Shown here: piece by piece, positions 1 through 8,630 of the stretch
Position numbering within the stretch: position 1 is the stretch's first letter
Layout: each line of letters opens with the position of its first letter
DNA from: an uncultured Proteiniphilum sp.
GTDB taxonomy: Bacteria > Bacteroidota > Bacteroidia > Bacteroidales > Dysgonomonadaceae
Assembly: GCF_937873925.1 (NCBI RefSeq)
Contig: NZ_CALNAT010000251.1
Location: 1 to 33,626, forward strand
Reading direction: 5' to 3'
DNA: 33,626 bases
Position numbers and translations under genes: made by a program
The notes under the pieces: generated by a model
Database searches by the model: none
What the model was told of the DNA's origin: nothing
The model's input: the letters and a program-made list of their open reading frames with translations, nothing else

Positions 1-162
1 TACTCGATCTTTGGAGTTTCTTTAGATTCGTTAGGATAATCCAGTTAGATCCGTCAGAGTTTTATTAGAGTTTATCTTGATATTTTGATATTTTCATTTT
101 TTTGTTGATGTATCTTGTTTCTGATCATTCGTCAATGAAAAACTACCGTTCATCACAATAAT

Positions 163-193
163 TTTGCCTCGCTGACTTCGGAATATAGTTTTG
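163..193 (+). promoter_or_regulatory. Bacteroidota-type promoter for the first receptor operon
   Basis: TTTG at 163-166, a 19-nt spacer, then TAGTTTTG at 186-193. This matches the -33/-7 consensus of the Bacteroidota primary sigma factor (TTTG, 19-21 nt, TAnnTTTG). Transcription would begin near 198-201, leaving only a few nucleotides before the ATG at 205, so the mRNA would be almost leaderless. It should drive receptor, kinase and regulator together. Confidence 0.7.
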
Positions 194-204
194 TCTAAAA
201 AAAG

Positions 205-2643
205 ATGAAACGAATAATTTTGATTTTTGCGCTCTGTTTTGTTGTTTTTCTGAAGCTTAATGCTCAAACCGGTCAGGTTGTATTGTCGGGCGTTGTAGAG
301 GACAATAAGGGTGTGGCGCAGGAAAATGCTACTTTGTTATTATTGAATGCTGCTGATTCTTCGTATGTCTCTGGTACGGTGACGGATTTGTCCGGTAAAT
401 ATAACTTCCTTGATGTACCGCGCGGTCGTTATTTGTTGGAAATAGCCATGTTGGGCTATGTAAAACAAATGAGGCCAATATTGATTGAAGGTGGGAAGAA
501 GCAGATCCTCTCGCCAGTAGTTATGGAAGAAGATGTGCATATGTTGCCCGATGTGGTGGTTACGGCTGAGAAAAAACAGATAGAACTGGAGGCAGGGAAA
601 ACGGTTGTTAATATTTCTTCTTTGCTGGCGGCGTCCAAGAGCAACGCGTTTGATGTGCTGAAGAATATTCCCGGTGTCCTGGTGCGTGAGGACGGTTCTA
701 TCTATTTGTACGGGCAAGCGGGAGTGAATGTGCTGATAGACGATAAACTAACTTATTTGTCCGGGGAAAATCTGGCGAACCTGCTCAGGTCTATTCCGTC
801 CACTTCGGTGGACAAGATTGAACTGACCACACATCCGTCTTCCCGTTACGATGCGTCCGGTAATTCGGGTTTGATCAATATTCAGACCAAGAAAGTGAAG
901 ATACAGGGAGTTAATCTTTCGGTCTATTCTAATTATCAACAAGGAAAGCGCGCAAAAGGATATGAAAGCATAAACTTCTCCATGCGTGGGAACAGATTGA
1001 ATTTCTATACAGACTATTCCTATAATTGGGGCAAGAACTATATGGATATGGTTTCAGAGAGATATTATCCTCTGACTGAAAGTCAAGAGTCGGATATATT
1101 GACACTACGAATGACCGCCGACCGGCAAATGCGTCATAAATCTCATTTTATACGTAGTGGAGCAGGCTATGAATTGTCTGACCGAATCACATTGGATGCT
1201 TACATTACGGCAAACTGGTACGAGTGGGGAAAGCATGAAACTACTGATTCGAGGTTTTTTATTTCTTCATCAACTGAGGATTCATTACGAATAACATGGA
1301 ATGTGTTAAAGGTTAAACATTCGAATTTTACCGGTGGAACAAGCTTGCTATATGCTTTCAGAGAAAAAGGAAAGTGGGATGTTTCTTTCGATTTCCAGCG
1401 TTTTGGAAGAGAAAATAACCAATCGCAAAGTAGTCGTTTTGAAACATCTTCCACAAGTATGGACAACGATTTGCTAACCGGAAATATGGATGGCGATATT
1501 GATATTAACACCGGACAAACAAATATTACCTATCCACTTTCCGAACGGACAACTTTAGATGCAGGTGCGAAAACAGCCTTTATCTCTATTGGCAGTACAG
1601 CATTGTATAGGAACTACTATGACGATGAATGGATGAATAATACACAGTTGAGTAATAGTTTCTTTTATGATGAAAACATCAATGCGGCTTATGTAAAATT
1701 GAAAACGACTATTTTGCCGTCTTTATCTGTTGATGCCGGATTACGTTTAGAGAATACGAATGTCAAAAGCCGGCAAACAGACTTAACCGAAAAAGGAGAT
1801 TCGCTTTTTTCAAATCACTACACAAATCTGTTTCCCAATCTGATTACCCAATATAAATTATCCGAAAATCATTTATTATCATTCATGTATGGTCGCCGCA
1901 TTAACCGACCAAATTACAGGGATCTAAATCCTTTTACTGAAATAAATGACACCTATACACGTGAACAGGGAAATACAGAACTCAAACCCGAATTCTCCGA
2001 CAATTTTGAATTGTCATATTTCTTCAGACAACAATATGGGCTTAACCTTCAATACAGCCGTCGGACAGACCCTATAGCCAAGAGTTATATCATAAAAGAA
2101 AATCAACTTATTATTGTTACCCCGAAAAATTTGCAGACAAACCATGCCTATCGGGTTCGTTTGTCTTTGAATAATATGAAGCCTTTTTCCTGGTGGACAA
2201 TACATGTAAACGGGACATTGACATACAACCGGTTTAATTGGGCGTTAAACGACACGGAAGAAGTCAATGAGGCTCTGACACCTATGGTACATGTTAGTAA
2301 TCAAATGAGTTTACCCTATGGGTGGACAGCAGAGATAACAGGATTTTACAACGGACGGATGGCAGAAGGACAGGCACGCGTACATCCTCTTGGCCAGGTT
2401 TCAGCCGGAGTCAGAAAAAACATATTTAAGAACAAGGCCTCTGTTCAGTTCAGTATTGATGATATCTTTGCGACAAACCGTGTGCATATTGATTTGGTTG
2501 GATCAACAAAAGGCTGGTACAAGGAGAAAACGGATACCAGGATGGCAGGCGTGTTATTTATCTGGCGCTTCAATTCAGGAAGTGCAACAAAAGATTCACG
2601 ACAAAACAATAGGTTAGAAGAAAGCAAAAGATTAAATTTGTGA
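205..2643 (+). CDS. Outer-membrane beta-barrel protein, TonB-receptor-like (CarboxypepD_reg + plug + barrel)
   Basis: An 812-aa exported outer-membrane protein. Residues 1-20 form a signal peptide ending LNA-Q. Residues about 24-110 are a carboxypeptidase-regulatory-like Ig-fold domain (SGVVEDNKGVAQENATL). Residues about 125-230 form a plug-like region with IPGVLVREDGSIYLYGQAGV and RSIPSTSVDKIEL. The rest is a long beta-barrel of the family annotated as outer membrane beta-barrel protein, rich in alternating aromatic strands. A polar tail follows the last strand, where classic porins end in Phe. The substrate is unknown and no SusD-type lipoprotein lies nearby. It overlaps or abuts the downstream LytS kinase, so the receptor and a two-component system form one transcription unit. 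The family call is firm. Active TonB-dependent transport is inferred. Confidence 0.9.
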   Translation: MKRIILIFALCFVVFLKLNAQTGQVVLSGVVEDNKGVAQENATLLLLNAADSSYVSGTVTDLSGKYNFLDVPRGRYLLEIAMLGYVKQMRPILIEGGKKQILSPVVMEEDVHMLPDVVVTAEKKQIELEAGKTVVNISSLLAASKSNAFDVLKNIPGVLVREDGSIYLYGQAGVNVLIDDKLTYLSGENLANLLRSIPSTSVDKIELTTHPSSRYDASGNSGLINIQTKKVKIQGVNLSVYSNYQQGKRAKGYESINFSMRGNRLNFYTDYSYNWGKNYMDMVSERYYPLTESQESDILTLRMTADRQMRHKSHFIRSGAGYELSDRITLDAYITANWYEWGKHETTDSRFFISSSTEDSLRITWNVLKVKHSNFTGGTSLLYAFREKGKWDVSFDFQRFGRENNQSQSSRFETSSTSMDNDLLTGNMDGDIDINTGQTNITYPLSERTTLDAGAKTAFISIGSTALYRNYYDDEWMNNTQLSNSFFYDENINAAYVKLKTTILPSLSVDAGLRLENTNVKSRQTDLTEKGDSLFSNHYTNLFPNLITQYKLSENHLLSFMYGRRINRPNYRDLNPFTEINDTYTREQGNTELKPEFSDNFELSYFFRQQYGLNLQYSRRTDPIAKSYIIKENQLIIVTPKNLQTNHAYRVRLSLNNMKPFSWWTIHVNGTLTYNRFNWALNDTEEVNEALTPMVHVSNQMSLPYGWTAEITGFYNGRMAEGQARVHPLGQVSAGVRKNIFKNKASVQFSIDDIFATNRVHIDLVGSTKGWYKEKTDTRMAGVLFIWRFNSGSATKDSRQNNRLEESKRLNL

Positions 2644-2648
2644 TACTG

Positions 2649-3689
2649 ATGAATATAATAAAGAAAGATACCTTTTTCCGGTGGGTGATGCCCTTCTTCC
2701 TTGGCGTCGTGATGTTTAACGCACTGCGGGCAGTTACCGACCTGACCAAGAACGAAGGTTTCTGGACCGGTTCTCTTAGCCAGCATATTGTGTCGCAGTT
2801 GGTTGTAATCGGTATATGTTATGCTTTTGATATTATCTGGGGCCTTCGGTTTCTGAACAGGAAATATGATATACCGAAACGAGGTTTGTTTCAAAATGAA
2901 TACCTTAAAACGTTCATATCGCTATTTGTCGGGCTAAACGTGGTGATGTTTATTGGAGAGCGTATCGGCGTTCTCTATATGGGTAATGGGATTATTGATT
3001 ACATGATTGCCAATGTAATATGTATTCCGATTGCTCTACTTTATTATTCCATGGTACGGAGCGATATGATAAACAATAATTTCATTGAACAAGCCTTGCT
3101 GTTGGAGAAGGTTCGGAATGAAAACTTAGACACCGAACTCAAATACCTGAAAGCCCAATATCATCCTCATTTTCTGTTTAATGCTTTGAATACGATTTAT
3201 TTCCAGACAAAGGAAGAGGAAGCCCGTAAAAGTATTGAGCTATTGTCCGAACTGTTACGTTATCAGTTATACAATGTGAACAAGATTGTAACGGTCGGAG
3301 AGGAAATCAGCTTTATACAATCTTATATTAGTTTTCAGAAGCAGCGAGTCAGCAAACGCCTGCAACTGCAAGCCGATTACGATTCTTTTTTGTCCGAACA
3401 GAAGATACATCCCTTACTGTTTCAGCCTCTTCTGGAGAATGCCTTTAAATATGTAGGAGGGGAGTATCGGATTTGGTTATCCTTTAAGCTCGAAGGAGAA
3501 GCGATCTGTTTTACGTTGGAAAATTCAATAGCCGACCTGAAGGATGAAGAAAAAAGAAAAGAAGGCATAGGCATTGAGAATCTGAAAAGGAGGCTGGAAC
3601 TTTTGTACCCCTCGGCACACGAATTAAAGCTGACTCAGACAGTAAATACATATTCGGCCGAATTACGGATTAAACCCGAAAAAGATTGA
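2649..3689 (+). CDS. LytS/YehU-type sensor histidine kinase
   Basis: A membrane histidine kinase of the His_kinase (PF06580) type, about 346 aa. The N-terminal 140 residues hold about four hydrophobic helices (for example WVMPFFLGVVMF and VICIPIALLYY). They are followed by a short coiled linker, the phosphoacceptor box YHPHFLFNALNT and an N-box-type ATPase segment (HPLLFQPLLENAFKYV, then GIGIENLKRRL). No periplasmic sensor domain is visible, so the signal is probably sensed in the membrane. I prefer ATG 2649. A GTG at 2640 would overlap the receptor stop by 4 nt and add three residues. The response-regulator gene follows after 1 nt, so the two are almost certainly co-expressed partners. Confidence 0.93.
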   Translation: MNIIKKDTFFRWVMPFFLGVVMFNALRAVTDLTKNEGFWTGSLSQHIVSQLVVIGICYAFDIIWGLRFLNRKYDIPKRGLFQNEYLKTFISLFVGLNVVMFIGERIGVLYMGNGIIDYMIANVICIPIALLYYSMVRSDMINNNFIEQALLLEKVRNENLDTELKYLKAQYHPHFLFNALNTIYFQTKEEEARKSIELLSELLRYQLYNVNKIVTVGEEISFIQSYISFQKQRVSKRLQLQADYDSFLSEQKIHPLLFQPLLENAFKYVGGEYRIWLSFKLEGEAICFTLENSIADLKDEEKRKEGIGIENLKRRLELLYPSAHELKLTQTVNTYSAELRIKPEKD

Positions 3690-3690
3690 T

Positions 3691-4383
3691 ATGGAAATAA
3701 AATGTATTATAACAGATGATGAACCGACTGCCCGTGCCGGACTGACCGAATACGTGGATAAGATTGACTTTCTGACTTTAGTCGGTGAGTGCGAAGATGC
3801 TATTCAACTGAATAATATGTTGAAGACCGTACAGCCGGACTTGCTCTTTCTGGATATTGAGATGCCTTATATGTCCGGCCTCCAGCTATTGTCGAGTCTC
3901 CGTAATCCCCCTAAAGTGATTATCACCTCTGCATATGATCGTTATGCAATAGATGGATATGAGTTAGATGTGGTCGATTATCTTTTAAAGCCTATTTCGT
4001 TTGACCGTTTTCTGAAAGCTGTCAATAAGGTGCATAACCTGATTGGGCAAGAGCAACATGTTGATGACCAGAAGCATATTTTTGTAAGGACAGATAAGCA
4101 ATTAAAGAAGGTGGTCCTAAATGACATCCTGTTCATTGAGAGCATGGAAAATTATGTTTTGATTCATACAGCAGGCTCAAAAGAAGTAGTTCGGATGGCA
4201 TTGAAACAATTACTTGATATCCTACCGCAGAAAAACTTTTTGCAAGTGCACCGTTCTTATATTGTCAATACGCATCACGTGCAGGGTATTGATGGCAATA
4301 CATTGGTTATTGGTCAGTATAAAATCACTGTCGCCCGTAATTTGAGAGATCGGGTGTTCGATATACTATTGTCATGTAGATAA
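3691..4383 (+). CDS. LytTR-family response regulator
   Basis: A 230-aa two-component regulator. The receiver domain (residues 1-115) shows the acidic pair DDE at 9-11, phospho-accepting Asp55 in LLFLDIEMP and the conserved Lys in YLLKPISF. The C-terminal half (about 130-230) is a LytTR DNA-binding domain (HIFVRTDKQLKKVVLNDILFI, then FLQVHRSYIVN). It is the cognate partner of the kinase ending 1 nt upstream. Targets are unknown. Autoregulation of the receptor operon is plausible but not shown. It is the last gene of the unit, and the next gene is convergent. Confidence 0.94.
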   Translation: MEIKCIITDDEPTARAGLTEYVDKIDFLTLVGECEDAIQLNNMLKTVQPDLLFLDIEMPYMSGLQLLSSLRNPPKVIITSAYDRYAIDGYELDVVDYLLKPISFDRFLKAVNKVHNLIGQEQHVDDQKHIFVRTDKQLKKVVLNDILFIESMENYVLIHTAGSKEVVRMALKQLLDILPQKNFLQVHRSYIVNTHHVQGIDGNTLVIGQYKITVARNLRDRVFDILLSCR

Positions 4384-4578
4384 AGAAGATGGTGCATCAA
4401 ACCATAAAATAACGACACTATCCCCTGAAGTGTGTAAGTAGTAAATGAAGGGTCTTTTTAAAAAAGTGGAGAAACCCTTATCACTTAAATCCAGAATAGC
4501 TGTAACTTATTCAGTAAGCATGAGTCAAGGTCAATACACATGAAATACTCTTATCCGTTGCTTTGAAATATCTTCCAG
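4384..4578. other. Short convergent intergenic region
   Basis: It separates the LytTR regulator (+) from the SWIM protein gene (-). An AAGGGT/ACCCTT inverted repeat near 4449-4476, enclosing an internal CTTTTT/AAAAAAG dyad, could act as a weak shared terminator. Nothing else is recognisable. Confidence 0.35.
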
Positions 4579-6309
4579 CTATACTTTCGTTAATTCTTCA
4601 AGCAATGCTCTCCTGTTCTTATATTGGATTCTCAGATCCCCGATCAGTTTATCAACTATCTGGCTGCCGCCTAATTTTTTCATTCTCCGCATATAACGGC
4701 ACGCATCTTTATAGTGCGACCGTCCTATATTATTCTCAACAAAAGACCGGAGTTGAGTGTCATAAAGAGTTACCAGTTGCTCCGGATATAAAGCACCCAA
4801 ATGTTTTTCCGCAGCTTCTATCCGGGATAAGGTGGTATTTTTCTGCAACAGGGATAGATACCGCTCCCAATATTCTTCCCAGATATAGAAAGAAGCAAGC
4901 TTCTCATAATCCACCCACTTCCCTTTTTTGAAAATCTCAGCAATTATATTTTCAAGGTATTTATCCCATGAGTCAGCAGGGATTGTCTTTTTTAACAGGT
5001 CATAGTAATATTTCAGCGATTGGGAGTATCCATTCCTATTCATTACGAAATAGCGGGCCAGGCGAATTGTATTTTCATTGTCACCCCGCTTCTGGTAGAT
5101 ATCCAATTGGTATTCCCTCCATTTGTCGGCTAATCCGCTGAATTCTTTGTCGTCTTTTGCGATGCCGTCATGCGTTAATTCAAGCGCATATTGATAATCT
5201 TTTGCCCTTATTGCTTCCCCGATCAGCTTTTCTCTGAAATCGGGATTGGAAATATTTTCTTTCAGATATTGTATAACGGCCCCTTCGCTTTCCGTTTTTA
5301 ACAACAGTTCCTGCATCAATTCCTGTGCCTTCCTGTAATCCCAGTCCCAACTTTTTCCGGTGGGTTTGATCTTATTTATAATTGCTTTGATTTGTTCCTT
5401 CTCCTGAGAAGTTTTCAACAGACGGATCGCAAAAGATATCAGATCAAATTTCCAGTCCCAACCGTCTAATTTTCCACTCCCATAGGTAGTGACAAGTTGA
5501 TTAAAAATATCAATACGCAATGATTCATCCATATTTTCATCAACAAGCGTGTCAAGAAGCCTGATAGCCTCTTCAATACAGCCTCCGATATAACCGCCAC
5601 TGTCATCAGCAGAGTTCAACACTGGTGTGACCTCTTCCAATACAGCAAAAATAACAGATAAAGCATCTTTGTATTTTTTGTTTTCAATATTTCTCCTGGA
5701 ATCATCTAACATCTCAGACACAGCCCTACTGAATTCTCCCACCTCCCGATATGCAATGAAACCATACTGACCCGAATAAACATCGGCCAGGTCTTGAATC
5801 TGGCTTTTATAAAACTCTTTGGATGCAGAGGCCGGAGCATTAATGTAGGCAAATTTTGTAAGGAATCGAAACCTGAATTCTTTATCGCTTTTACAAGCCT
5901 GCCGGATAAAACCTTTTAAATCATTATCGGACAAGGCCGTCAGGATTTCTTCTATTTGTTCGGGTATGGTTTCCTTCTTCGGTTGAGAACTTGTGACGGA
6001 TATTTTTTTCTTTGACACCGGTATATTGTCAATATCGATATAATCCTTTTGTAAATAAAAAAGAGTTGCTGCTATATGCTTGCATACCGGTCCCATATCA
6101 TACGGGCAATCGCATCTATAATCTTCTACGATCCCATTTCTTATAGTCAGATTGACTGTGTAATCCTCCGATCCTTCAACCGAAGCTTCATACTCTCCTG
6201 CACCAAGCTCTTCTATATGGCTGATATGTCCCTCCCTATAATATTGGAGACCTCGTTTCAGGATAATTTCATCTATTTGATGTTCAAATTCGGATAATGA
6301 TATTTTCAT
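4579..6309 (-). CDS. SWIM zinc-finger protein with helical-repeat C-terminus
   Basis: A 576-aa protein. An N-terminal SWIM motif CxCx7CxH is seen as CDCPYDMGPVCKH (Cys66, Cys68, Cys76, His78). SWIM fingers bind Zn and mediate DNA or protein contacts. The remaining ~500 residues are charged, helical and repeat-like, as in the stand-alone SWIM proteins of Bacteroidota and Firmicutes whose function is not established. No SNF2 helicase is fused or adjacent, although SWIM proteins are often encoded next to one. I chose ATG 6309 (MKISLSEFEH) over an ATG 13 codons upstream because homologous proteins usually begin close to this LSxFE-type segment. The gene is transcribed alone. A minus-strand TATATTTG at 6546-6553 is a possible distant promoter. 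Confidence 0.85.
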   Translation of the reverse strand: MKISLSEFEHQIDEIILKRGLQYYREGHISHIEELGAGEYEASVEGSEDYTVNLTIRNGIVEDYRCDCPYDMGPVCKHIAATLFYLQKDYIDIDNIPVSKKKISVTSSQPKKETIPEQIEEILTALSDNDLKGFIRQACKSDKEFRFRFLTKFAYINAPASASKEFYKSQIQDLADVYSGQYGFIAYREVGEFSRAVSEMLDDSRRNIENKKYKDALSVIFAVLEEVTPVLNSADDSGGYIGGCIEEAIRLLDTLVDENMDESLRIDIFNQLVTTYGSGKLDGWDWKFDLISFAIRLLKTSQEKEQIKAIINKIKPTGKSWDWDYRKAQELMQELLLKTESEGAVIQYLKENISNPDFREKLIGEAIRAKDYQYALELTHDGIAKDDKEFSGLADKWREYQLDIYQKRGDNENTIRLARYFVMNRNGYSQSLKYYYDLLKKTIPADSWDKYLENIIAEIFKKGKWVDYEKLASFYIWEEYWERYLSLLQKNTTLSRIEAAEKHLGALYPEQLVTLYDTQLRSFVENNIGRSHYKDACRYMRRMKKLGGSQIVDKLIGDLRIQYKNRRALLEELTKV

Positions 6310-6959
6310 ATTTTTTTTCAGCCTGATTGGCAAAAATGAGAAATTCAATCATTTCTTTCACTTTCCATATTTTCATGGAATAATTGTTTTAAATGATCAT
6401 ACAAATGCCTTTATTGATTTCGTTACCATCGTAAGGTTCAGGTAGCGCTTTTTTCCCAAGTTATCTTATATAAAGCATGCAATATTGAATATTTATTTCC
6501 TTATTATAAGGAAGATTTTCAATCTTTATTTCCTTTTTGAGAGGACAAATATAAAAAAAGAAATAAAGAAGAAAGAATAAAGTTTATATTGAGCCACTGG
6601 CGGTTGTTGACTGTGGACTACCGGGTGTATGATGATGCAAAATCAGCTATATTTGGTATATAATATTAATTACTAGACTTATGTATACCAATATACTTTA
6701 GTAGCGTATTAACAAAATCACTCCGCGAATGTTGTCCAAAGAGTTAAGGGGATCTGGAGGTAAACGGTATTGTGACAAGAACGGTTTAGTTCTCCTCCGG
6801 CATCATTAGCAAAGGCGATAATCGTATTTACAATTAGCACATAGCAATGAATAGAAACTAATTCCCACATTAGCATATTGGCTTACAAGTTTTTAAAAAT
6901 TATTTCATATCTTTACGCCATTATCGGATAAAGTGACTATACTGAACGAACAATAACGA
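6310..6959. other. 650-nt AT-rich intergenic region, divergent promoters
   Basis: No convincing gene. It contains a hairpin with a perfect 7-bp stem (TTCCTTA-TTA-TAAGGAA, 6497-6513) and a minus-strand -7-like TATATTTG at 6553-6546 for the SWIM gene. A plus-strand TATATTTG lies at 6648-6655, beside an 8-bp inverted repeat TTGGTATA/TATACCAA spanning roughly 6653-6692. A -7-like TATCTTTA at 6908-6915 precedes the DUF2071 gene. The length suggests a decayed or inserted segment, but I see no recognisable remnant. Confidence 0.4.
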
Positions 6960-7682
6960 ATGAAATTTATTCAAGACATATTAGCGGACACTTCTCACAG
7001 GCCTTTTGAACTTCCGGATGGTCCATGGATTTATTATCAAGAGTGGAACAATGCATTATTTTTACATTGGACAATCCCATTTGATATTTTAAGAAAATGC
7101 GTTCCTTCGGATTTACTCATCGACACCTTTGAAGGCAACTGCTACATTTCCTTAGTCGCTTTTACGATGGAAAAAACCAGACCTAAGTTTTTACCCTCAA
7201 TTGATTATATATCTAACTTTGACGGAATAAATTTAAGGACATACATAGACCACAATGATAAAAAAGGAGTTTATTTTTTGAGCATTGGAGCAGGAAAATC
7301 ACTTTCATCATTTATTGCAAAAACAATATCAGGACTTCCCTACGAAAAATTTAATATCAATCGGACGAACAAAACCTATTCCTCAAATAATATCCGAAGA
7401 GATTTTACCTTTAATGCAGAGTTTGAAATTAAACAGGAATTAGATCATAAAACGGAACTGGACAAGTGGTTGACAGAACGCTACTGCTTGTATCTTGACA
7501 AGGATAATAAAATTTACCGTTACGATATTCATCATAAAGAATGGACATTGAAGAACGTAAATATTAAGACACTAAACTTAAGTTACAAAATTGGCGACGT
7601 ACATTTTGCGGACCACCCACCCACCCTGTCACACTATTCAGACGGAGTAAAAGTAATTGGATGGAGACGACAGAAGGTATAA
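6960..7682 (+). CDS. DUF2071 (YqjF-family) protein
   Basis: A 240-aa protein recognisable as the DUF2071/YqjF family. Evidence is the start region YYQEWNNALFLHWTIP, the following DILRKCVPSDLLIDTFEGNCYISLVAF, and the C-terminal DVHFADHPPTLSHYSDGVKVIGW. The family resembles acetoacetate-decarboxylase folds, but its biochemical role is unknown. The gene is cytosolic, with no signal peptide or membrane segment. It is monocistronic and more AT-rich than the receptor genes either side, as is the toxin-antitoxin pair downstream. That fits recent acquisition of a small accessory patch. The start ATG is the only reasonable one, about 45 nt after TATCTTTA. Confidence 0.85.
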   Translation: MKFIQDILADTSHRPFELPDGPWIYYQEWNNALFLHWTIPFDILRKCVPSDLLIDTFEGNCYISLVAFTMEKTRPKFLPSIDYISNFDGINLRTYIDHNDKKGVYFLSIGAGKSLSSFIAKTISGLPYEKFNINRTNKTYSSNNIRRDFTFNAEFEIKQELDHKTELDKWLTERYCLYLDKDNKIYRYDIHHKEWTLKNVNIKTLNLSYKIGDVHFADHPPTLSHYSDGVKVIGWRRQKV

Positions 7683-7962
7683 AATCAATTACCCATTCAA
7701 CTCGTACGCTTCGTAGACAGATTTTAGTTTATAAAACCCATTCTCTTTTAAATAGTTGCGGATACCAAGGATTCTTATTATCTGTGTAATTGCGTAAAAA
7801 CACATAATACATACGATTTAACGGTATCAATTATGGATATAAGCACAATTATATAACAAATTATTTGAGAAATAGATGAAATAACAAAATAAAATCTGAT
7901 GGTGATCCTGATAAAACGTAAACATCAGAGATTTTGAAAACTGGAAATTCGATAGAATTTTG
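7683..7962. other. Intergenic region with a possible gene remnant
   Basis: Apart from a 38-codon minus-strand reading frame at 7689-7805 (listed separately), nothing is recognisable. The 3' part is AT-rich and leads into the toxin-antitoxin promoter. Confidence 0.3.
7689..7805 (-). pseudogene. Possible C-terminal gene fragment, 38 aa
   Basis: Read on the minus strand from ATG 7805, the frame gives a protein-like tail including NYLKENGFYKLKSVYEAYE and ends at TAA 7689. The composition looks like a real coding C-terminus, with Lys/Glu/Tyr-rich helical text. An in-frame TAA lies five codons upstream of the ATG (the codon just before the I-V-C-I residues), so no longer protein is possible. I do not recognise the family. 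It could be a leftover from a gene displaced by the DUF2071/toxin-antitoxin segment, or chance. Confidence 0.25.
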
Positions 7963-7970
7963 TATCTTTG
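7963..7970 (+). promoter_or_regulatory. -7 element of the toxin-antitoxin promoter
   Basis: TATCTTTG, a perfect TAnnTTTG match, lies 17 nt before the antitoxin ATG at 7988. This leaves a leader of about 10 nt. No good -33 TTTG is seen at the usual spacing. The location supports the internal ATG 7988 over an ATG-less extension beginning at 7934, which would start upstream of the promoter. Confidence 0.5.
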
Positions 7971-7987
7971 AAAAAAATAATCGAGTT

Positions 7988-8218
7988 ATGAAAACGGCAT
8001 TACAATTAGAAGTAACATTTGATCAAGTTTTATCTTTGGTAAAACGCTTGCCGAAAAAAGATAAAATAAGACTCACCAAAGAGTTAGAAAAAGACGTTAT
8101 CGATACAAAATTGACAAAACTTCTTAAATCATTCAAAACAAATGACTTGGATTTAAGTGATATTGACAGCGAAGTTGAAAGCGTAAGACAAGAAATTTAT
8201 GAAAAGCAAAACGGTTAA
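7988..8218 (+). CDS. VapB-like antitoxin of a type II toxin-antitoxin pair
   Basis: A 76-aa, highly charged protein (MKTALQLEVTFDQVLSLV, then LPKKDKIRLTKELEK). It resembles the VapB15-type antitoxins found beside PIN toxins in Bacteroidota. It would bind and neutralise the PIN nuclease encoded next. The stop lies 20 nt inside the toxin gene, a typical coupling that ties toxin translation to antitoxin translation. The start at 7988 is chosen because TATCTTTG sits just upstream. The exact DNA-binding fold cannot be assigned by eye. Confidence 0.8.
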   Translation: MKTALQLEVTFDQVLSLVKRLPKKDKIRLTKELEKDVIDTKLTKLLKSFKTNDLDLSDIDSEVESVRQEIYEKQNG

Positions 8219-8630
8219 AGTCATCTTTGACACCAATGTTTGGATTAGTTTCTTGATTGGAAAACGATTGTCGAAAATTAAGCGACATATTTCCGACGGA
8301 AGTATTTTGATTGTTACCACAGAGCAACTTTTATCAGAAATCAAGATTGTTACAAGCAGGGAAAAGCTTAAAAAGTATTTCCCAAAAGAAAGCGTTAAAG
8401 AACTGATTGAACTTTTAGAAACAATCGCTGAAAAAGTAGAGATAAAACCTACACATTTTATCAATCGAGACCCGAAAGACAATTTTCTGTTGGATTTGAT
8501 TGATTACTCAAAAGCAGATTATTTGGTTACAGGAGATAAAGATTTGTTGGAACATAATCCGTTTAAAACAGCAAAAATCTTAAATCCGACCGAATTTGAG
8601 AAAGAAATTGAAAAAATACCGACCCGCTAA
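8199..8630 (+). CDS. PIN-domain toxin (VapC-like putative RNase)
   Basis: A 143-aa PIN-domain nuclease of the putative-toxin PIN family (TIGR00305-like). The acidic metal-binding set is visible: Asp11 in VIFDTNVWISFL, Glu47 in LLSEIKIV, Asp91/Asp94 in RDPKDN and Asp113 in LVTGDKDLL. Members cleave RNA, often tRNA, when freed from their antitoxin. The gene overlaps the antitoxin by 20 nt, and both are AT-rich relative to the flanking receptor genes. It is complete and not truncated. The cellular target is unknown. Confidence 0.88.
   Translation: MKSKTVKVIFDTNVWISFLIGKRLSKIKRHISDGSILIVTTEQLLSEIKIVTSREKLKKYFPKESVKELIELLETIAEKVEIKPTHFINRDPKDNFLLDLIDYSKADYLVTGDKDLLEHNPFKTAKILNPTEFEKEIEKIPTR

Noticed and set aside
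205..2643. SusC/SusD glycan-uptake locus
   Set aside because: None of the three receptors is followed by a SusD-like lipoprotein or glycoside hydrolase.
6653..6692. TTGGTATA/TATACCAA inverted repeat as an operator or IS end
   Set aside because: Short, in a very AT-rich stretch, and not matched by a second copy elsewhere in the window.
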